From assembly GCA_900314085.1 (NCBI GenBank), contig OMTX01000175.1:1-57153 (forward strand): DNA of 57,153 nt. Reading direction: 5' to 3'. A program made the position numbers and the translations under genes. The notes under the pieces are model-generated. The model saw nothing but the letters and a program-made list of their open reading frames with translations. It was not told the DNA's origin and did not search any database. This DNA comes from an uncultured Lachnospiraceae bacterium (GTDB lineage Bacteria; Bacillota; Clostridia; Lachnospirales; Lachnospiraceae). This document shows, one piece after another, positions 42,281 to 51,599 of this stretch; positions within the stretch are counted from its first letter, which is position 1; every line of letters begins with the position of its first letter.

Positions 42281-42386
42281 ACATTGTATTTTTAGCGCAC
42301 GGAACGTAATCCGTGTGCCGGCTTCTGAACAGACACGCTTGTCCTGAACATTCGCTGCAGGCACTTTACGTAGGAGGGGGAAAGCC

Positions 42387-43517
42387 TTGATCACACTCGA
42401 ATGCTGGGTAGTCACAAACGGCTATACATTTGCGATTCTCCTTCTCCTGCTCTTCGTGAACCGGACGCCCGGGCGGCATATGAACACCCACGCCCTGACG
42501 TACAACCAGCTCCTGCTCATGGTCACCGACCTTCTCATCGCAGACACCCTGGGGCGCCTGCCCCACGTCGGGCCGACAGCCTTCTGGGCCATGGCAGGCT
42601 CCTACTTCATCTTTGCCTTTGACTCCGTCGGCTACTACCTCGCCGTCCGCTATATCGAATCCTGGATCGACGGAGAGCGCCGTCTCCGGGATTCCATTCT
42701 CCGGAGCGGTCTCCTCATCTACTCTGCCGTCAATGTCGTCCTCGTGACGATTGCCCAGATTTTTAACACCGGCTGGTACTACTCTTTCCCAAATGACATC
42801 TATACAAGAGGTCCTCTCTTCATGCCCCGGGGCATCGGAAACCTCCTCTTCTGCGTTTTCGTGGAAATCTACATCTTCATGAGGAGGCGGCAGATCAATC
42901 CCGCCTACCGGCCTGCTTTCTACTGCTTCCCCCTCTTCGTTCTGATCGGCGGTTTCATGCAGATCATTTTCAAGGGCATCCAGTTTGAATATGCAGGCAC
43001 TGTGATGGCATTGCTTCTGCTTTATACTCAGGTCCAACTCAAGGATGCCGATCAGGACTTTCTGACCGGGGCAGCCTCCCGCCGCCTCTTTGAAAGCGTT
43101 CTCCGGCAGAAAATCGATACCGGGAAAGCTTTCGGCGGCATTATGATCGACATCGACTACTTCAAGGAAATCAACGACCGCTTCGGCCACGGCATCGGAG
43201 ACAGGGCTCTGCAGGAAGCTGCGCGTATTCTGAAGAGCGCTTTCCCCGGAAAAGCCCTTGTCAGTCGTTATGGTGGTGATGAATTTTTCGTTCTCTTTGA
43301 AGCAGAAAGTCAGGAGGACGTAAATGCAGCACGTGAACAGCTGTATGCTGCGGTAGAGAAAGAAAATTCTGCCCATCCGGATCGGCCGTTTGTCCTTCAG
43401 CTTTCCGTCGGTGCATGTCTGTGGGCGCCGAATCCGGGCGATGATATGGAGTCCTTCTTGAAGAAGCTGGACAGGGCAATGTACACGGACAAGGAAAAGC
43501 ACCACGCCGCCCGCTGA
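42387..43517 (+). CDS. Membrane diguanylate cyclase (GGDEF domain)
   Basis: 376 residues. About six membrane helices (residues 5-220, 7TM-like sensor without a recognised ligand motif) are followed by a GGDEF domain. The active site GGDEF is intact at 296-300, and MIDIDYFKEINDRFGHGIGD is the metal/GTP site. The RxxD inhibitory site normally found five residues before GGDEF is absent (ALVSRY precedes it), so product inhibition is not expected. It starts at TTG (42387) with TAGGAGGGGG about seven bases upstream; no ATG fits as well. It makes c-di-GMP from GTP and may be opposed by the HD-GYP protein at 21233-21985. Confidence 0.9.
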   Translation: MITLECWVVTNGYTFAILLLLLFVNRTPGRHMNTHALTYNQLLLMVTDLLIADTLGRLPHVGPTAFWAMAGSYFIFAFDSVGYYLAVRYIESWIDGERRLRDSILRSGLLIYSAVNVVLVTIAQIFNTGWYYSFPNDIYTRGPLFMPRGIGNLLFCVFVEIYIFMRRRQINPAYRPAFYCFPLFVLIGGFMQIIFKGIQFEYAGTVMALLLLYTQVQLKDADQDFLTGAASRRLFESVLRQKIDTGKAFGGIMIDIDYFKEINDRFGHGIGDRALQEAARILKSAFPGKALVSRYGGDEFFVLFEAESQEDVNAAREQLYAAVEKENSAHPDRPFVLQLSVGACLWAPNPGDDMESFLKKLDRAMYTDKEKHHAAR

Positions 43518-43586
43518 AACAAAACAAGCGAGAGCATCCGAAGGACTGCCTTTGCATTTTCCGATCTTCCCCGTGAACTGCCTGGC

Positions 43587-44981
43587 TTATATGATCTCAG
43601 CGAGAACGTCCACGCCCTTCTGAAGAGCCGCCTCCCCTTCGAAAGAATAATTTAAAACATATACATTCTCTTCTCCATCCCCCTTGCAGTGGTAGAAAGC
43701 ACTGAGGGGGACAATTTTTACGCCCTTTTCCAGGGCATCTTTCACCAGTCTTTCTTCGCTCTTTTTCGAGTGTACTTTCAGAAGAAAATGAAGGCCCGCA
43801 TCCGTTTGCAAAAGTTCTCCTTTCGTTCCCAAACGGCTTTGCAGCAGCATTTCCTGCAGGAATTCTCTCTTCTTTTTGTAGTAGGTCCGGCAGCGGTTCA
43901 AGTGCTTCTCGAAATATCCCTCATCTATGAAACGGGCAAGGGTATACTGCTCAAAATTCGATACCGTGCAGGCATAGAAGGACAGGCGGTCATAAAAGGC
44001 CTTGACCAGCGGTTCCGGCAGAACCATATAGGAAATCCGGATGGTCGAAGCCAGCGTCTTCGTAAAGGTATTGAGATAGACGACACGGCTTCCCGCATCA
44101 ATTGAAAATAATGTGGGAAGCGGCCGCCCCTCCGCCCGCATCTCACTGTCATAATCGTCTTCAATCAGAAAACGGTCTCCCCCTTCCGCCCAGGAGAGAA
44201 GCTCATAACGGCGGGACAAAGGGATTCGGCTCCCGAGCGGATAGTGATGGGAAGGCGACACATGCAGGACGTCAATATTATTTTTCTGAAGGTCTCTGAC
44301 AAAAGTGTCTTCCTCCGAAGCCGGCAGGAAGCGGCAAGCTGCCCCGCAGCTTTCATAGATTTTTCCGATCTTTTCAAAGCCGGGATCCGTTACGGCGTAA
44401 ATCTTTCCAAAGCCCAGAAGCTGAACGAGAAGGCCGAGCAGATACTCCGTTCCGCCCCCGATGATGATCTGCTGCGGCGTCACATCCATATTCCGGAATT
44501 CCTTCAAATAGGAGGCAATCGCTTCCCGAAGATAATATACGCCGCCGGCAGGGGGCGCCTCCATGAGCCGGTCTCTGTCCTTTGAAAGCTCATCCCGAAG
44601 AAGACGGGACCAGACGGAAAAGGGAAAGAGGGAAGGTTCTACGGCATTCGAAGAGAAATCACAGAGAAACCGCGTCTTCCCACCGGTCAGAACCAGATTC
44701 TCCTCCCCGACCGGCGTTTTCTTTTTCCGGATATTCTCCTTCACATCGGAAGCGTAGTACCCGGACTTTTCCACGGAATAGAGATAGCCCTCATCGAGAA
44801 GCTGCCCGTAGGCATTCTCAATTGTAATCACGGATAAGCCCAGATTTTTTGCAAAGGCCCGCTTGGAGGGTAGTTTCTCCCCGGGGAGGATGGCGCCTGA
44901 AATGATGTCATTCTTGATGCAGCGGGCCAGATAGACGTACAGGGGTTCTGGTCCTTTTTCTTCAAATGAATAGGTCAACAT
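43587..44981 (-). CDS. pdxR: MocR/GabR-type regulator of vitamin B6 synthesis
   Basis: 464 residues. The N-terminal winged helix is GntR type ([22 protein letters not shown], about 35-56), followed by an aminotransferase-like PLP domain with the lysine in [15 protein letters not shown]. Such proteins sense PLP and in several Gram-positive bacteria activate pdxST. The gene is divergent from pdxS with 153 bases between the two starts, supporting the name. ATG at 44981 has AAAGGA ten bases upstream and is preferred over the TTG at 44990. The direct repeats at 45005-45029 are a candidate binding site. Confidence 0.88.
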   Translation of the reverse strand: MLTYSFEEKGPEPLYVYLARCIKNDIISGAILPGEKLPSKRAFAKNLGLSVITIENAYGQLLDEGYLYSVEKSGYYASDVKENIRKKKTPVGEENLVLTGGKTRFLCDFSSNAVEPSLFPFSVWSRLLRDELSKDRDRLMEAPPAGGVYYLREAIASYLKEFRNMDVTPQQIIIGGGTEYLLGLLVQLLGFGKIYAVTDPGFEKIGKIYESCGAACRFLPASEEDTFVRDLQKNNIDVLHVSPSHHYPLGSRIPLSRRYELLSWAEGGDRFLIEDDYDSEMRAEGRPLPTLFSIDAGSRVVYLNTFTKTLASTIRISYMVLPEPLVKAFYDRLSFYACTVSNFEQYTLARFIDEGYFEKHLNRCRTYYKKKREFLQEMLLQSRLGTKGELLQTDAGLHFLLKVHSKKSEERLVKDALEKGVKIVPLSAFYHCKGDGEENVYVLNYSFEGEAALQKGVDVLAEII

Positions 44982-45004
44982 TATGTTCAATTCCTTTCAT
45001 CTGG

Positions 45005-45029
45005 TCATATTGATTATATTCATTTTGAT
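45005..45029. promoter_or_regulatory. Direct repeat, candidate PdxR operator
   Basis: TCATATTGAT (45005-45014) and TCATTTTGAT (45020-45029) share nine of ten bases, 15 bases apart. MocR-type regulators bind direct repeats. The site lies in the pdxR-pdxS gap, upstream of a TATACT (45055-45060) that may be the pdxS -10. Confidence 0.5.
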
Positions 45030-45134
45030 GCTTTTTCTAAGCTCAGATTTTACCTATACTCAGCCGTAAAAACAAGCGGAAGAAAAACGTTTTGGACGGC
45101 TTCCGCAGGCAGTTCGAACAGAAAGGAAGAAGAA

Positions 45135-46028
45135 ATGGCAGCAAGAGACGATTCACCGGAAACCCGGTACGAACTGAACAAGGACCTGGCAAAGATGCTG
45201 AAGGGCGGCGTCATCATGGACGTCACAACGCCGGAGCAGGCGCGCATTGCAGAGGACGCCGGAGCCTGCGCCGTCATGGCACTGGAACGGATTCCCGCCG
45301 ATATCCGGGCGGCAGGCGGCGTCTCCCGCATGTCTGATCCCGCTATGATCAAGGGGATTCAGGAAGCTGTTTCCATCCCGGTCATGGCCAAGTGCCGAAT
45401 CGGCCACTTCGTGGAAGCCCAGATTCTAGAAGCGATTGAAATCGACTACATCGACGAATCCGAAGTGCTCTCACCAGCTGACGATGTTTACCATATCGAC
45501 AAGAGAAAGTTCAAAGTTCCCTTCGTCTGCGGAGCAAAGGACTTAGGCGAGGCCCTGCGGCGGATCGCCGAAGGGGCCTCCATGATCCGGACAAAGGGCG
45601 AACCCGGCACAGGCGATGTCGTCCAGGCTGTAAGTCATATGCGGCGTATGAACAGTGAAATCCGCCGCGTCGTCTCCATGCGGGAGGACGAGCTTTTTGA
45701 GGAAGCGAAACAACTGCAGGTTCCTTGCGACCTCGTGAAATACGTCCATGATAATGGAAAGCTTCCGGTCGTAAACTTCGCTGCCGGCGGCGTCGCCACC
45801 CCGGCAGACGCCGCCCTGATGATGCAGCTCGGCGCTGAAGGCGTCTTCGTCGGTTCCGGCATCTTCAAGTCAGGAAATCCCGCCAAACGGGCAGCCGCCA
45901 TCGTAAAGGCCGTCACAAACTACACGGACGCAAAGCTCATCGCACAGCTTTCCGAAAATCTTGGCGAAGCCATGGTCGGCATCAACAAGGATGAGATTGA
46001 ACTGCTGATGGCGGAGCGCGGGAAATAA
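45135..46028 (+). CDS. pdxS: Pyridoxal 5'-phosphate synthase, PdxS subunit
   Basis: 297 residues, TIM barrel. With PdxT it makes PLP from ribose 5-phosphate, glyceraldehyde 3-phosphate and glutamine-derived ammonia. Catalytic residues are visible: D29 in [12 protein letters not shown] and K86 in [11 protein letters not shown]. The phosphate site [11 protein letters not shown] and the C-terminal [20 protein letters not shown] and GVFVGSGIF are complete. The RBS is AAGGAAG before ATG. It is followed by pdxT after 93 bases, with the pdxR gene divergent upstream. Confidence 0.98.
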   Translation: MAARDDSPETRYELNKDLAKMLKGGVIMDVTTPEQARIAEDAGACAVMALERIPADIRAAGGVSRMSDPAMIKGIQEAVSIPVMAKCRIGHFVEAQILEAIEIDYIDESEVLSPADDVYHIDKRKFKVPFVCGAKDLGEALRRIAEGASMIRTKGEPGTGDVVQAVSHMRRMNSEIRRVVSMREDELFEEAKQLQVPCDLVKYVHDNGKLPVVNFAAGGVATPADAALMMQLGAEGVFVGSGIFKSGNPAKRAAAIVKAVTNYTDAKLIAQLSENLGEAMVGINKDEIELLMAERGK

Positions 46029-46121
46029 ACCCGCTTGTATGTGACCAAAGCCGAAAAACGTATGGTACCTGTAAACAGGAAACGAAGTCCCCTTGCCGGG
46101 GCACAAGAAGGGAGAAGCATT

Positions 46122-46727
46122 ATGACCGCAGCTATACTGGCTCTGCAGGGAGCTTTCGCCGAGCACGAAGCCCTGCTTCATACCCTCGGCATTGATACCG
46201 TCGAACTCAGGGAAGAAAAAGATCTGGACAATCCCTTCGACTTTCTCGTCCTGCCGGGCGGAGAGTCGACCGTACAGGGAAAGCTCCTGCATGAGCTTGA
46301 CATGTTTGATGAACTGAAAAAGCGGATTGCGGCCGGCCTTCCCGTCTTTGCCACCTGTGCCGGCCTGATCCTCCTGGCAGAGAAAATTGAAAACGACGAC
46401 AAGCGATACTTTCAGGCCCTGCCCGTGACCGTCCGCCGCAATGCCTACGGCCGCCAGCTGGGCAGCCACCGCATTACTCTTTCCCTGAAGGGGATTGGCG
46501 AAGTACCGGCCACCTTCATCCGGGCGCCCTATATTACTTCTGCTTCTCCGGACGTGGAGGTCCTCGCCAGGGAAGATGATGAAATCGTCGCCGTCCGGTA
46601 CCGGCACATTCTGGCCCTGTCCTTTCACCCTGAACTGGACATGGACGAAAAGCTCTATCGCTATTTTCTGAAGCATGTCGTAAAGGAGGATGCACAGGCA
46701 GAAAAGGTCCTCCCCTTCTCAGCCTGA
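46122..46727 (+). CDS. pdxT: Pyridoxal 5'-phosphate synthase, glutaminase subunit PdxT
   Basis: 201 residues, class I glutamine amidotransferase. The nucleophile is C79 in FATCAGLILLA; the His-Glu pair is H169 and E171 in SFHPELD. LPGGESTVQG is the oxyanion loop. It hydrolyses glutamine only when bound to PdxS and passes ammonia to it. The ATG at 46122 has AGAAGGGAGAA upstream; a longer frame to 46035 covers the gap to pdxS and is not favoured. The length is typical. Confidence 0.97.
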   Translation: MTAAILALQGAFAEHEALLHTLGIDTVELREEKDLDNPFDFLVLPGGESTVQGKLLHELDMFDELKKRIAAGLPVFATCAGLILLAEKIENDDKRYFQALPVTVRRNAYGRQLGSHRITLSLKGIGEVPATFIRAPYITSASPDVEVLAREDDEIVAVRYRHILALSFHPELDMDEKLYRYFLKHVVKEDAQAEKVLPFSA

Positions 46728-46804
46728 AACCTGCCGTGAGACACAGCTTTGCCTGCAACCTGCCTCTGATTGCAACGGGGCGGGCTTTTTCATGAAAATT
46801 TCCG

Positions 46805-46833
46805 TGGCAGTTCAATGGCGCCGGTCGTATAAT
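46805..46833 (+). promoter_or_regulatory. Promoter of the Gfo/Idh/MocA oxidoreductase gene
   Basis: Perfect TATAAT (46828-46833) with a weak -35 TGGCAG (46805-46810) at 17 bp. A GAAAATTTC palindrome (46794-46802) abuts the -35, a position suited to an activator or repressor. Confidence 0.55.
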
Positions 46834-46912
46834 GAGACAGTGTCGATACAGATAGTGTCCCGCCGGGTTGGGCTTCGCCTTTCTCCCGCGGGCGCTGCTT
46901 TCGGAGGAAGAT

Positions 46913-47893
46913 ATGGAAAAGGAACTCTACTGGGCCGTCCTCGGCGTCGGCGTCATTGCAAACCAGATGGCGGAGGCCTTGCAAAAGCATGGCAAAAAAA
47001 TCTACGCCGTCGGCAACCGGACACACGAGAAGGCCGTCGCCTTTGCGGAGAAATATGACATTGAAAAGGTCTACGACGATCCGGGCGAGATGTTTACGGA
47101 TCCTTCCGTGGACATCATCTACATCACGACGCCCCACAACACCCATGCAGGATTCATGAAGAAGGCCATAGCAGGCGGCAAGCACCTGCTTGTGGAAAAG
47201 TCCATTACCCTGAATTCCGACGAGCTCGCAGAAATGCTCGCTCTTGCAGAGGAAAAGGGAACCCTCATCGCCGAAGCCCAGACCATCTACCACATGCCCC
47301 TCTATGCAGAGCTAAAAAGGCGCCTCGACGCAGGTGAATTCGGCCGCGTCAACCTCATCACGATGAACTTCGGTTCCTTCAAGGATTACAACATGAAGAA
47401 CCGCTTCTTCAACCGTTCCCTGGCCGGCGGAGCCATGCTGGATATCGGAGTCTACGCCCTCTCCTTCATCCGCTGGTTCTTCGACAGTGCGCCAACCGAC
47501 ATGCAGTCCATGCTGGTCAAAGCACCGACCGGCGTCGACGAAGAGGTCTCCATGCTTCTTCAGAATAATGAAAACCAGCTCGCCACGGTGATGCTCTCCA
47601 TGCACTCAAAACAGCCCAAGCGGGGGATGATCTCCTGCGAAAAGGGCTATATCGAGATCATGGAATACCCGCGGGCCCATGAAGCCGTCTTCACGGATGC
47701 GGAGACCGGGGAGAAGACCGTGATAGCCAAAGGCTCTACCGATGACGCCCTCTGGTATGAGCTCTCCGATATGGAAGCCGCGGTAAACGGCGATACCTCC
47801 CGCCTGCATATCGACTACACGGCAGACGTCATGAAGCTCATGACGGACTTCCGCAGAAAGTGGGGCCTCACCTACCCGGAGGAGGATGGCTGA
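46913..47893 (+). CDS. Gfo/Idh/MocA family NAD(P)-dependent oxidoreductase
   Basis: 326 residues. The Rossmann start WAVLGVGVIANQMAEAL, the conserved EKS in LLVEKSITLN (about residue 93-95) with the catalytic lysine, and the second domain with GGAMLDIGVYALSFIRWFF are the family hallmarks. These enzymes oxidise or reduce sugars, inositols and related alcohols. It resembles the dihydrodiol/xylose dehydrogenase-like subgroup, but the substrate is unknown. It is alone on its strand, with its own promoter; the pdxT gene ends 186 bases upstream. The ATG at 46913 has GGAGGAAGAT directly before it. Confidence 0.88.
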   Translation: MEKELYWAVLGVGVIANQMAEALQKHGKKIYAVGNRTHEKAVAFAEKYDIEKVYDDPGEMFTDPSVDIIYITTPHNTHAGFMKKAIAGGKHLLVEKSITLNSDELAEMLALAEEKGTLIAEAQTIYHMPLYAELKRRLDAGEFGRVNLITMNFGSFKDYNMKNRFFNRSLAGGAMLDIGVYALSFIRWFFDSAPTDMQSMLVKAPTGVDEEVSMLLQNNENQLATVMLSMHSKQPKRGMISCEKGYIEIMEYPRAHEAVFTDAETGEKTVIAKGSTDDALWYELSDMEAAVNGDTSRLHIDYTADVMKLMTDFRRKWGLTYPEEDG

Positions 47894-47910
47894 CCGGCGC
47901 CGCCTCGCTT

Positions 47911-48105
47911 GCCTGTCAAATCGATACAATCCTGTACAATCTCACGTCCTGCCGGTGCAGCTCTGCTACACCGGCCATTTTTATGTTTGCCTGTTAAATC
48001 CGTACAATCAAATACAATTTTGGCAGCTGAAAAGTCCTGTTTCTGCGCTTCTTCAGAAACTGAAAAATCGCAGTTGACAGGCAAATCGATACAATCAAAT
48101 ACAAT
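47911..48105. repeat. Three copies of a 30-bp direct repeat alternating with hairpins
   Basis: Copies at 47911-47940, 47989-48018 and 48076-48105. All end in ACAATC-n4-ACAAT; the first and third share CAAATCGATACAATC exactly. Each contains TACAAT twice, ten bases apart. The 48-base and 57-base gaps each hold a hairpin: GCCGGTG/CACCGGC (47951-47975, followed by ATTTTT) and GTTTCTG/CAGAAAC (48039-48060). They lie between convergent genes. Confidence 0.75.
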
Positions 48106-48111
48106 GCACCG

Positions 48112-50730
48112 TCACTCCACCGCCTTCAGGGACTCTGCCATGGGGATCCTCCGGATCTGCCTGCGCATGCATATGTCCACGAGCAGGGCAAAGAGCACGG
48201 TAAAGAAAACAGAAAGGACATAGCTTAAGGGGGCGATATGGATATCAAAGTCCATGGTATCCACGACGATCATATGCATGACGGCGTAGTGAAAAGCATA
48301 GCCTATTGGCAGGCCAATCAGGGAAGCCAGAACCGCGGACAGAACATTTTCACGCAGGACATAGGCATAGAGTTCCTTCGGATAGAAGCCCAATACTTCC
48401 ACCGTCGCTATTTCCCTGGACCGCTCCTCGATATTGATATTCGTCAGGTTGAAGATGACGATGAAGGCCAGTGCCCCGGAAAAAAGAACCATGAGGGCGA
48501 CGATATAGTTCACGCAGGAGAGCGTCCTGTCAACCTTGTCCTTTGCGTCAACCAGGTTCGTCACGCTGCTGATTTCTTCCTCCGCCATCAGTTCGTCGGG
48601 AAGGATATGCGCGACAAGAGGATCTGCCTGAATGAGAAGGGTATTAGCCTTCCACTCTCCTGCTGCCTCTTTCAATGTATCTGCGGAAACGAAGACGAAA
48701 TTATCCACCCGGTTTTCAAAGACACCGGACACATTGACAGAAAACTCATTTTTGTCCGCATCAGTTACTGTCAATTTGTCGCCAATCGACAGATTCAGTT
48801 TTTCCGCAATCTTTTCATTGATGACGGCCTCTCCTTTTCCCGGGAAGGGAATTTTTTCTTTTGTCCGGCCGTCAGCCAGCGTCCAGAAATCAGAGAAAGA
48901 ATCAATCTCTTCAAAACCATAGACGGCGACAGTATTCATCGTACTGCTGCCGCTTGTGAGGTCACAGCGTTCGACGGAACACGAAAGCGTTCCGGTCACT
49001 CCATTCAGCTTTTTCATATTATTCTGAACGTCGTCTTCATCTCCGGAAAAGCCGGCCTCATACTGGTACTTCTGGATTTCCCTGTACTGCTCGTCCCCCA
49101 TATGAATCAGGGAATCGCGGACTCCGAAAGAAGTGACGAGCAGGGCCGTGCAGCAGGAAATACCGACAAGCATCATGAAGAGGCGGACCTTGTAGCGAAG
49201 CATATTTCGGGTAATAATCTTCTGCAGGAAAGAGAGGCGCTTCCAGAAGCCTTCCCAGCGCTCCAGCAGAATCCGTTTTCCCGCCTTTCCCGCTTTCGGG
49301 CGAATGAGGGAAGCCGGCGCGCTTACAAGTTCTCCGCGGCAGGTGATCCAGGTGCTCAGAAGAATTCCGGCCATGGCGACAGCAAACGTCAGCAGAGCCA
49401 GGGAAGGGCTGAATATATAGACCAGCGGAGCAAAGCCGTAGACGCTTCCATAGGCCAGCCAGAAAACCTTCGGAATAGCATAGGTTCCGCCGAAGAAGCC
49501 TGCCGCCCAGCCGAACAGCGTCGCGCTTCCTGAGTAGAGGAGATATTTGAGAATAATATGGGAATTCCGGTAGCCGAGCGCCTTCAGGGTTCCGATCTGC
49601 CCCCGCTCCTCCCCCACCATGCGGGACATGGTCGTGATGCAGACCAGCATGGCGATCAGGACGAAGAAGAGGGGAAAGACATTGGCGATGCCGCTGACGA
49701 TGGCCGTATCGTTCCTGAAGGACGCATATCCTGCATTTTCACTGCGGTCGAGGATGTAGACGGAAGGCTTTTCAAGTCCTGCCTCGGAAGCCAGTTCCTC
49801 TCTCGACGGCACCTCTGCATCCGCCTTGGAAATCGCCTCGCTCAAGGCAGCTTCCTTCTGCGCGGCAAGCATTGAAGCAGGAATCCGGCCGGATACGGAA
49901 AGCTGCTGAGACTGTGCTTCTACCGCCTCCCCTGCTGTCTTTTCCGCTTCCTCTTTCGCCCTCTTCTCTATCTCGTCCAGAAGTTCATCATACCGGGCAT
50001 CTGCGCTCTCCTGCAGAAGAGATTTGAGCTTATCTTCCTCTGCATCCGCCATCTCCTCGTAGGCAGCCGAATAAATCGTCTCCTTCTGAGAAAGCGTCAC
50101 GTCGATTTCCGTATAGACATCGGTATCAATAGCCCCGGGCAGAACATAGAGAAAGCCTGCAGGCGTTCCGCTGCCGACAGACGTCGTCCCCCGGTCGCTT
50201 CCCATGTAGAGGGGCGAATTGCAGAGACCGGTAATCGTGAGTTTCTGCTCCTTCAGTTCATTTTTGACCGTATCCGTATTGGCATCGGAAATAGTCACGG
50301 CTTTTCCGATGTCAGCCGTGGAAAAAGCCCTGTCATCAGCCAGGCATTCCGTGGCCATCTGCGGCATAGCGCCTGCGGTAAGACGTACCCGATTCACCTT
50401 TTCCGGCAGGACGTGAAGGCGGTAGGCTTCCTCATTCCCCGCGAATTCAAGCAGGACATCCAGAGATATCTGCCCCTCCGCATCGGCCACACCATCCGCC
50501 GATGCAAATGCCGTCACATCCTCGTCCGTCAGGCCGAGGGTGGACATCAGTCGAAAGTCGCAGAAATTCGCCTCGTCGAGGTATTTCTGACACGTAGCCG
50601 CAAAGGCCGCCTTCGTGACCTTAAGGCCGGAGAAAAAGCCGACGCCTAAGAATACGATGAGAAGAAGGGCCAGGTAGCGGGCAAAAAATGTCCGGATACT
50701 TCGCATGGTAAGTTTCAAAATTGCCTTCAT
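48112..50730 (-). CDS. ABC transporter permease, FtsX/MacB-like
   Basis: 872 residues. An N-terminal helix (LALLLIVFLGVGFFSGL, about 15-32) is followed by a large extracytoplasmic part with a long coiled coil (EEKAKE-rich, about 240-310). Three helices and a cytoplasmic loop come next (FPLFFVLIAMLVCITTMSRM), then a second extracellular part and four C-terminal helices ending in MAESLKAVE. The duplicated FtsX domains and length suit the large YtrF/MacB-type permeases that move peptides, lipids or drugs outward by mechanotransmission. ATG at 50730 has GGAGGGCAGG upstream; the frame to 50835 is not used. It follows its ATPase gene by 85 bases. Confidence 0.9.
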   Translation of the reverse strand: MKAILKLTMRSIRTFFARYLALLLIVFLGVGFFSGLKVTKAAFAATCQKYLDEANFCDFRLMSTLGLTDEDVTAFASADGVADAEGQISLDVLLEFAGNEEAYRLHVLPEKVNRVRLTAGAMPQMATECLADDRAFSTADIGKAVTISDANTDTVKNELKEQKLTITGLCNSPLYMGSDRGTTSVGSGTPAGFLYVLPGAIDTDVYTEIDVTLSQKETIYSAAYEEMADAEEDKLKSLLQESADARYDELLDEIEKRAKEEAEKTAGEAVEAQSQQLSVSGRIPASMLAAQKEAALSEAISKADAEVPSREELASEAGLEKPSVYILDRSENAGYASFRNDTAIVSGIANVFPLFFVLIAMLVCITTMSRMVGEERGQIGTLKALGYRNSHIILKYLLYSGSATLFGWAAGFFGGTYAIPKVFWLAYGSVYGFAPLVYIFSPSLALLTFAVAMAGILLSTWITCRGELVSAPASLIRPKAGKAGKRILLERWEGFWKRLSFLQKIITRNMLRYKVRLFMMLVGISCCTALLVTSFGVRDSLIHMGDEQYREIQKYQYEAGFSGDEDDVQNNMKKLNGVTGTLSCSVERCDLTSGSSTMNTVAVYGFEEIDSFSDFWTLADGRTKEKIPFPGKGEAVINEKIAEKLNLSIGDKLTVTDADKNEFSVNVSGVFENRVDNFVFVSADTLKEAAGEWKANTLLIQADPLVAHILPDELMAEEEISSVTNLVDAKDKVDRTLSCVNYIVALMVLFSGALAFIVIFNLTNINIEERSREIATVEVLGFYPKELYAYVLRENVLSAVLASLIGLPIGYAFHYAVMHMIVVDTMDFDIHIAPLSYVLSVFFTVLFALLVDICMRRQIRRIPMAESLKAVE

Positions 50731-50815
50731 CCTGCCCTCCTTTCCACGAAATACCGCCTGTGAGCAAAGGCCTGAAGCTCTGCAGTTTTGCAAAGCTTGA
50801 CACACACCGTATTTT

Positions 50816-51517
50816 CTACCATTCAATCTGCTCAATCGGTATTACATGTTCATTCTTCTCATTCGAGAGGATCTGCCCGCTCTTGATCCGCATGATCCGG
50901 TCCGCCATGGGAGCGATGGCCTGGTTGTGGGTGATGATGATGGCGGTCGTGCCCCTCTCCCTCGTCAGATCATAGATGAGCTTGAGAACCGCTTTCCCGG
51001 TCACATAGTCAAGTGCTCCGGTCGGCTCGTCACAGAGGAGGAGCCTGGGGTTCTTGGCCAGAGCCCGGGCGATGGCCACCCGCTGCTGTTCTCCACCGGA
51101 GAGCTGGGCAGGAAAATTGTTCATGCGTTCTGCAAGGCCTACCATGGATACGGCCTCCGCCGCCGGAATGGGATCCGCCACCAGCTGGGCCGCGATCTCC
51201 ACATTTTCGAGGGCGGTGAGATTCGGGATGAGATTGTAGAACTGAAAGACAAAGCCCACGTCATGCCGGCGATAGTCACTGAGCTGCCGGGAAGAAAAGG
51301 CGGAAACCTCTTTCCCGTCAAAGGTGATTCTGCCCGAGGTCACAAAGTCCATCCCGCCCAGCATATTGAGGAGAGTCGTCTTGCCTGCGCCGGAAGAACC
51401 GAGCAGGACCGCGAATTCACCCTCGTCAATGGAAAAAGACACGTCCCGCAGGGCAAATACCCGCGACTCCCCGGAGCCATAGGTTTTACATACCTTTTCA
51501 AAAGTAATATAGGACAT
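50816..51517 (-). CDS. ABC transporter ATP-binding protein, MacB/LolD type
   Basis: 233 residues. Walker A is [12 protein letters not shown] (about 37-48), the Q-loop is in [18 protein letters not shown] (typical of MacB/LolD group), the signature [15 protein letters not shown], and Walker [13 protein letters not shown]. It powers the FtsX-type permease encoded next. The ATG at 51517 has GGAGG seven bases upstream. The frame to 51595 runs through a terminator and is rejected. The pair lies after the orphan binding-protein gene, separated by a terminator. Confidence 0.95.
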   Translation of the reverse strand: MSYITFEKVCKTYGSGESRVFALRDVSFSIDEGEFAVLLGSSGAGKTTLLNMLGGMDFVTSGRITFDGKEVSAFSSRQLSDYRRHDVGFVFQFYNLIPNLTALENVEIAAQLVADPIPAAEAVSMVGLAERMNNFPAQLSGGEQQRVAIARALAKNPRLLLCDEPTGALDYVTGKAVLKLIYDLTRERGTTAIIITHNQAIAPMADRIMRIKSGQILSNEKNEHVIPIEQIEW

Positions 51518-51544
51518 GGCAGTCCTCCATCCCTTTTCTCGCAA

Positions 51545-51579
51545 TAAAAAGAGCAGGAAACGCACCCGCTTCCTGCTCT
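51545..51579 (-). terminator. Intrinsic terminator between binding-protein gene and ABC ATPase gene
   Basis: AGAGCAGGAA-CG and its complement (51550-51562 and 51567-51579, one mismatch), four-base loop, followed on the minus strand by TTTTTATTG. Confidence 0.9.
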
Positions 51580-51599
51580 GTATTCTACCACGCAAGGAC

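Noticed and set aside
42366..43505. 379-codon minus-strand frame
   Set aside because: Antisense to the GGDEF gene, which has a strong RBS and an intact GGDEF motif.
47911..48105. CRISPR array
   Set aside because: Only three imperfect repeats, gaps of unequal length (48 and 57) that contain hairpins, and no cas genes in the window.
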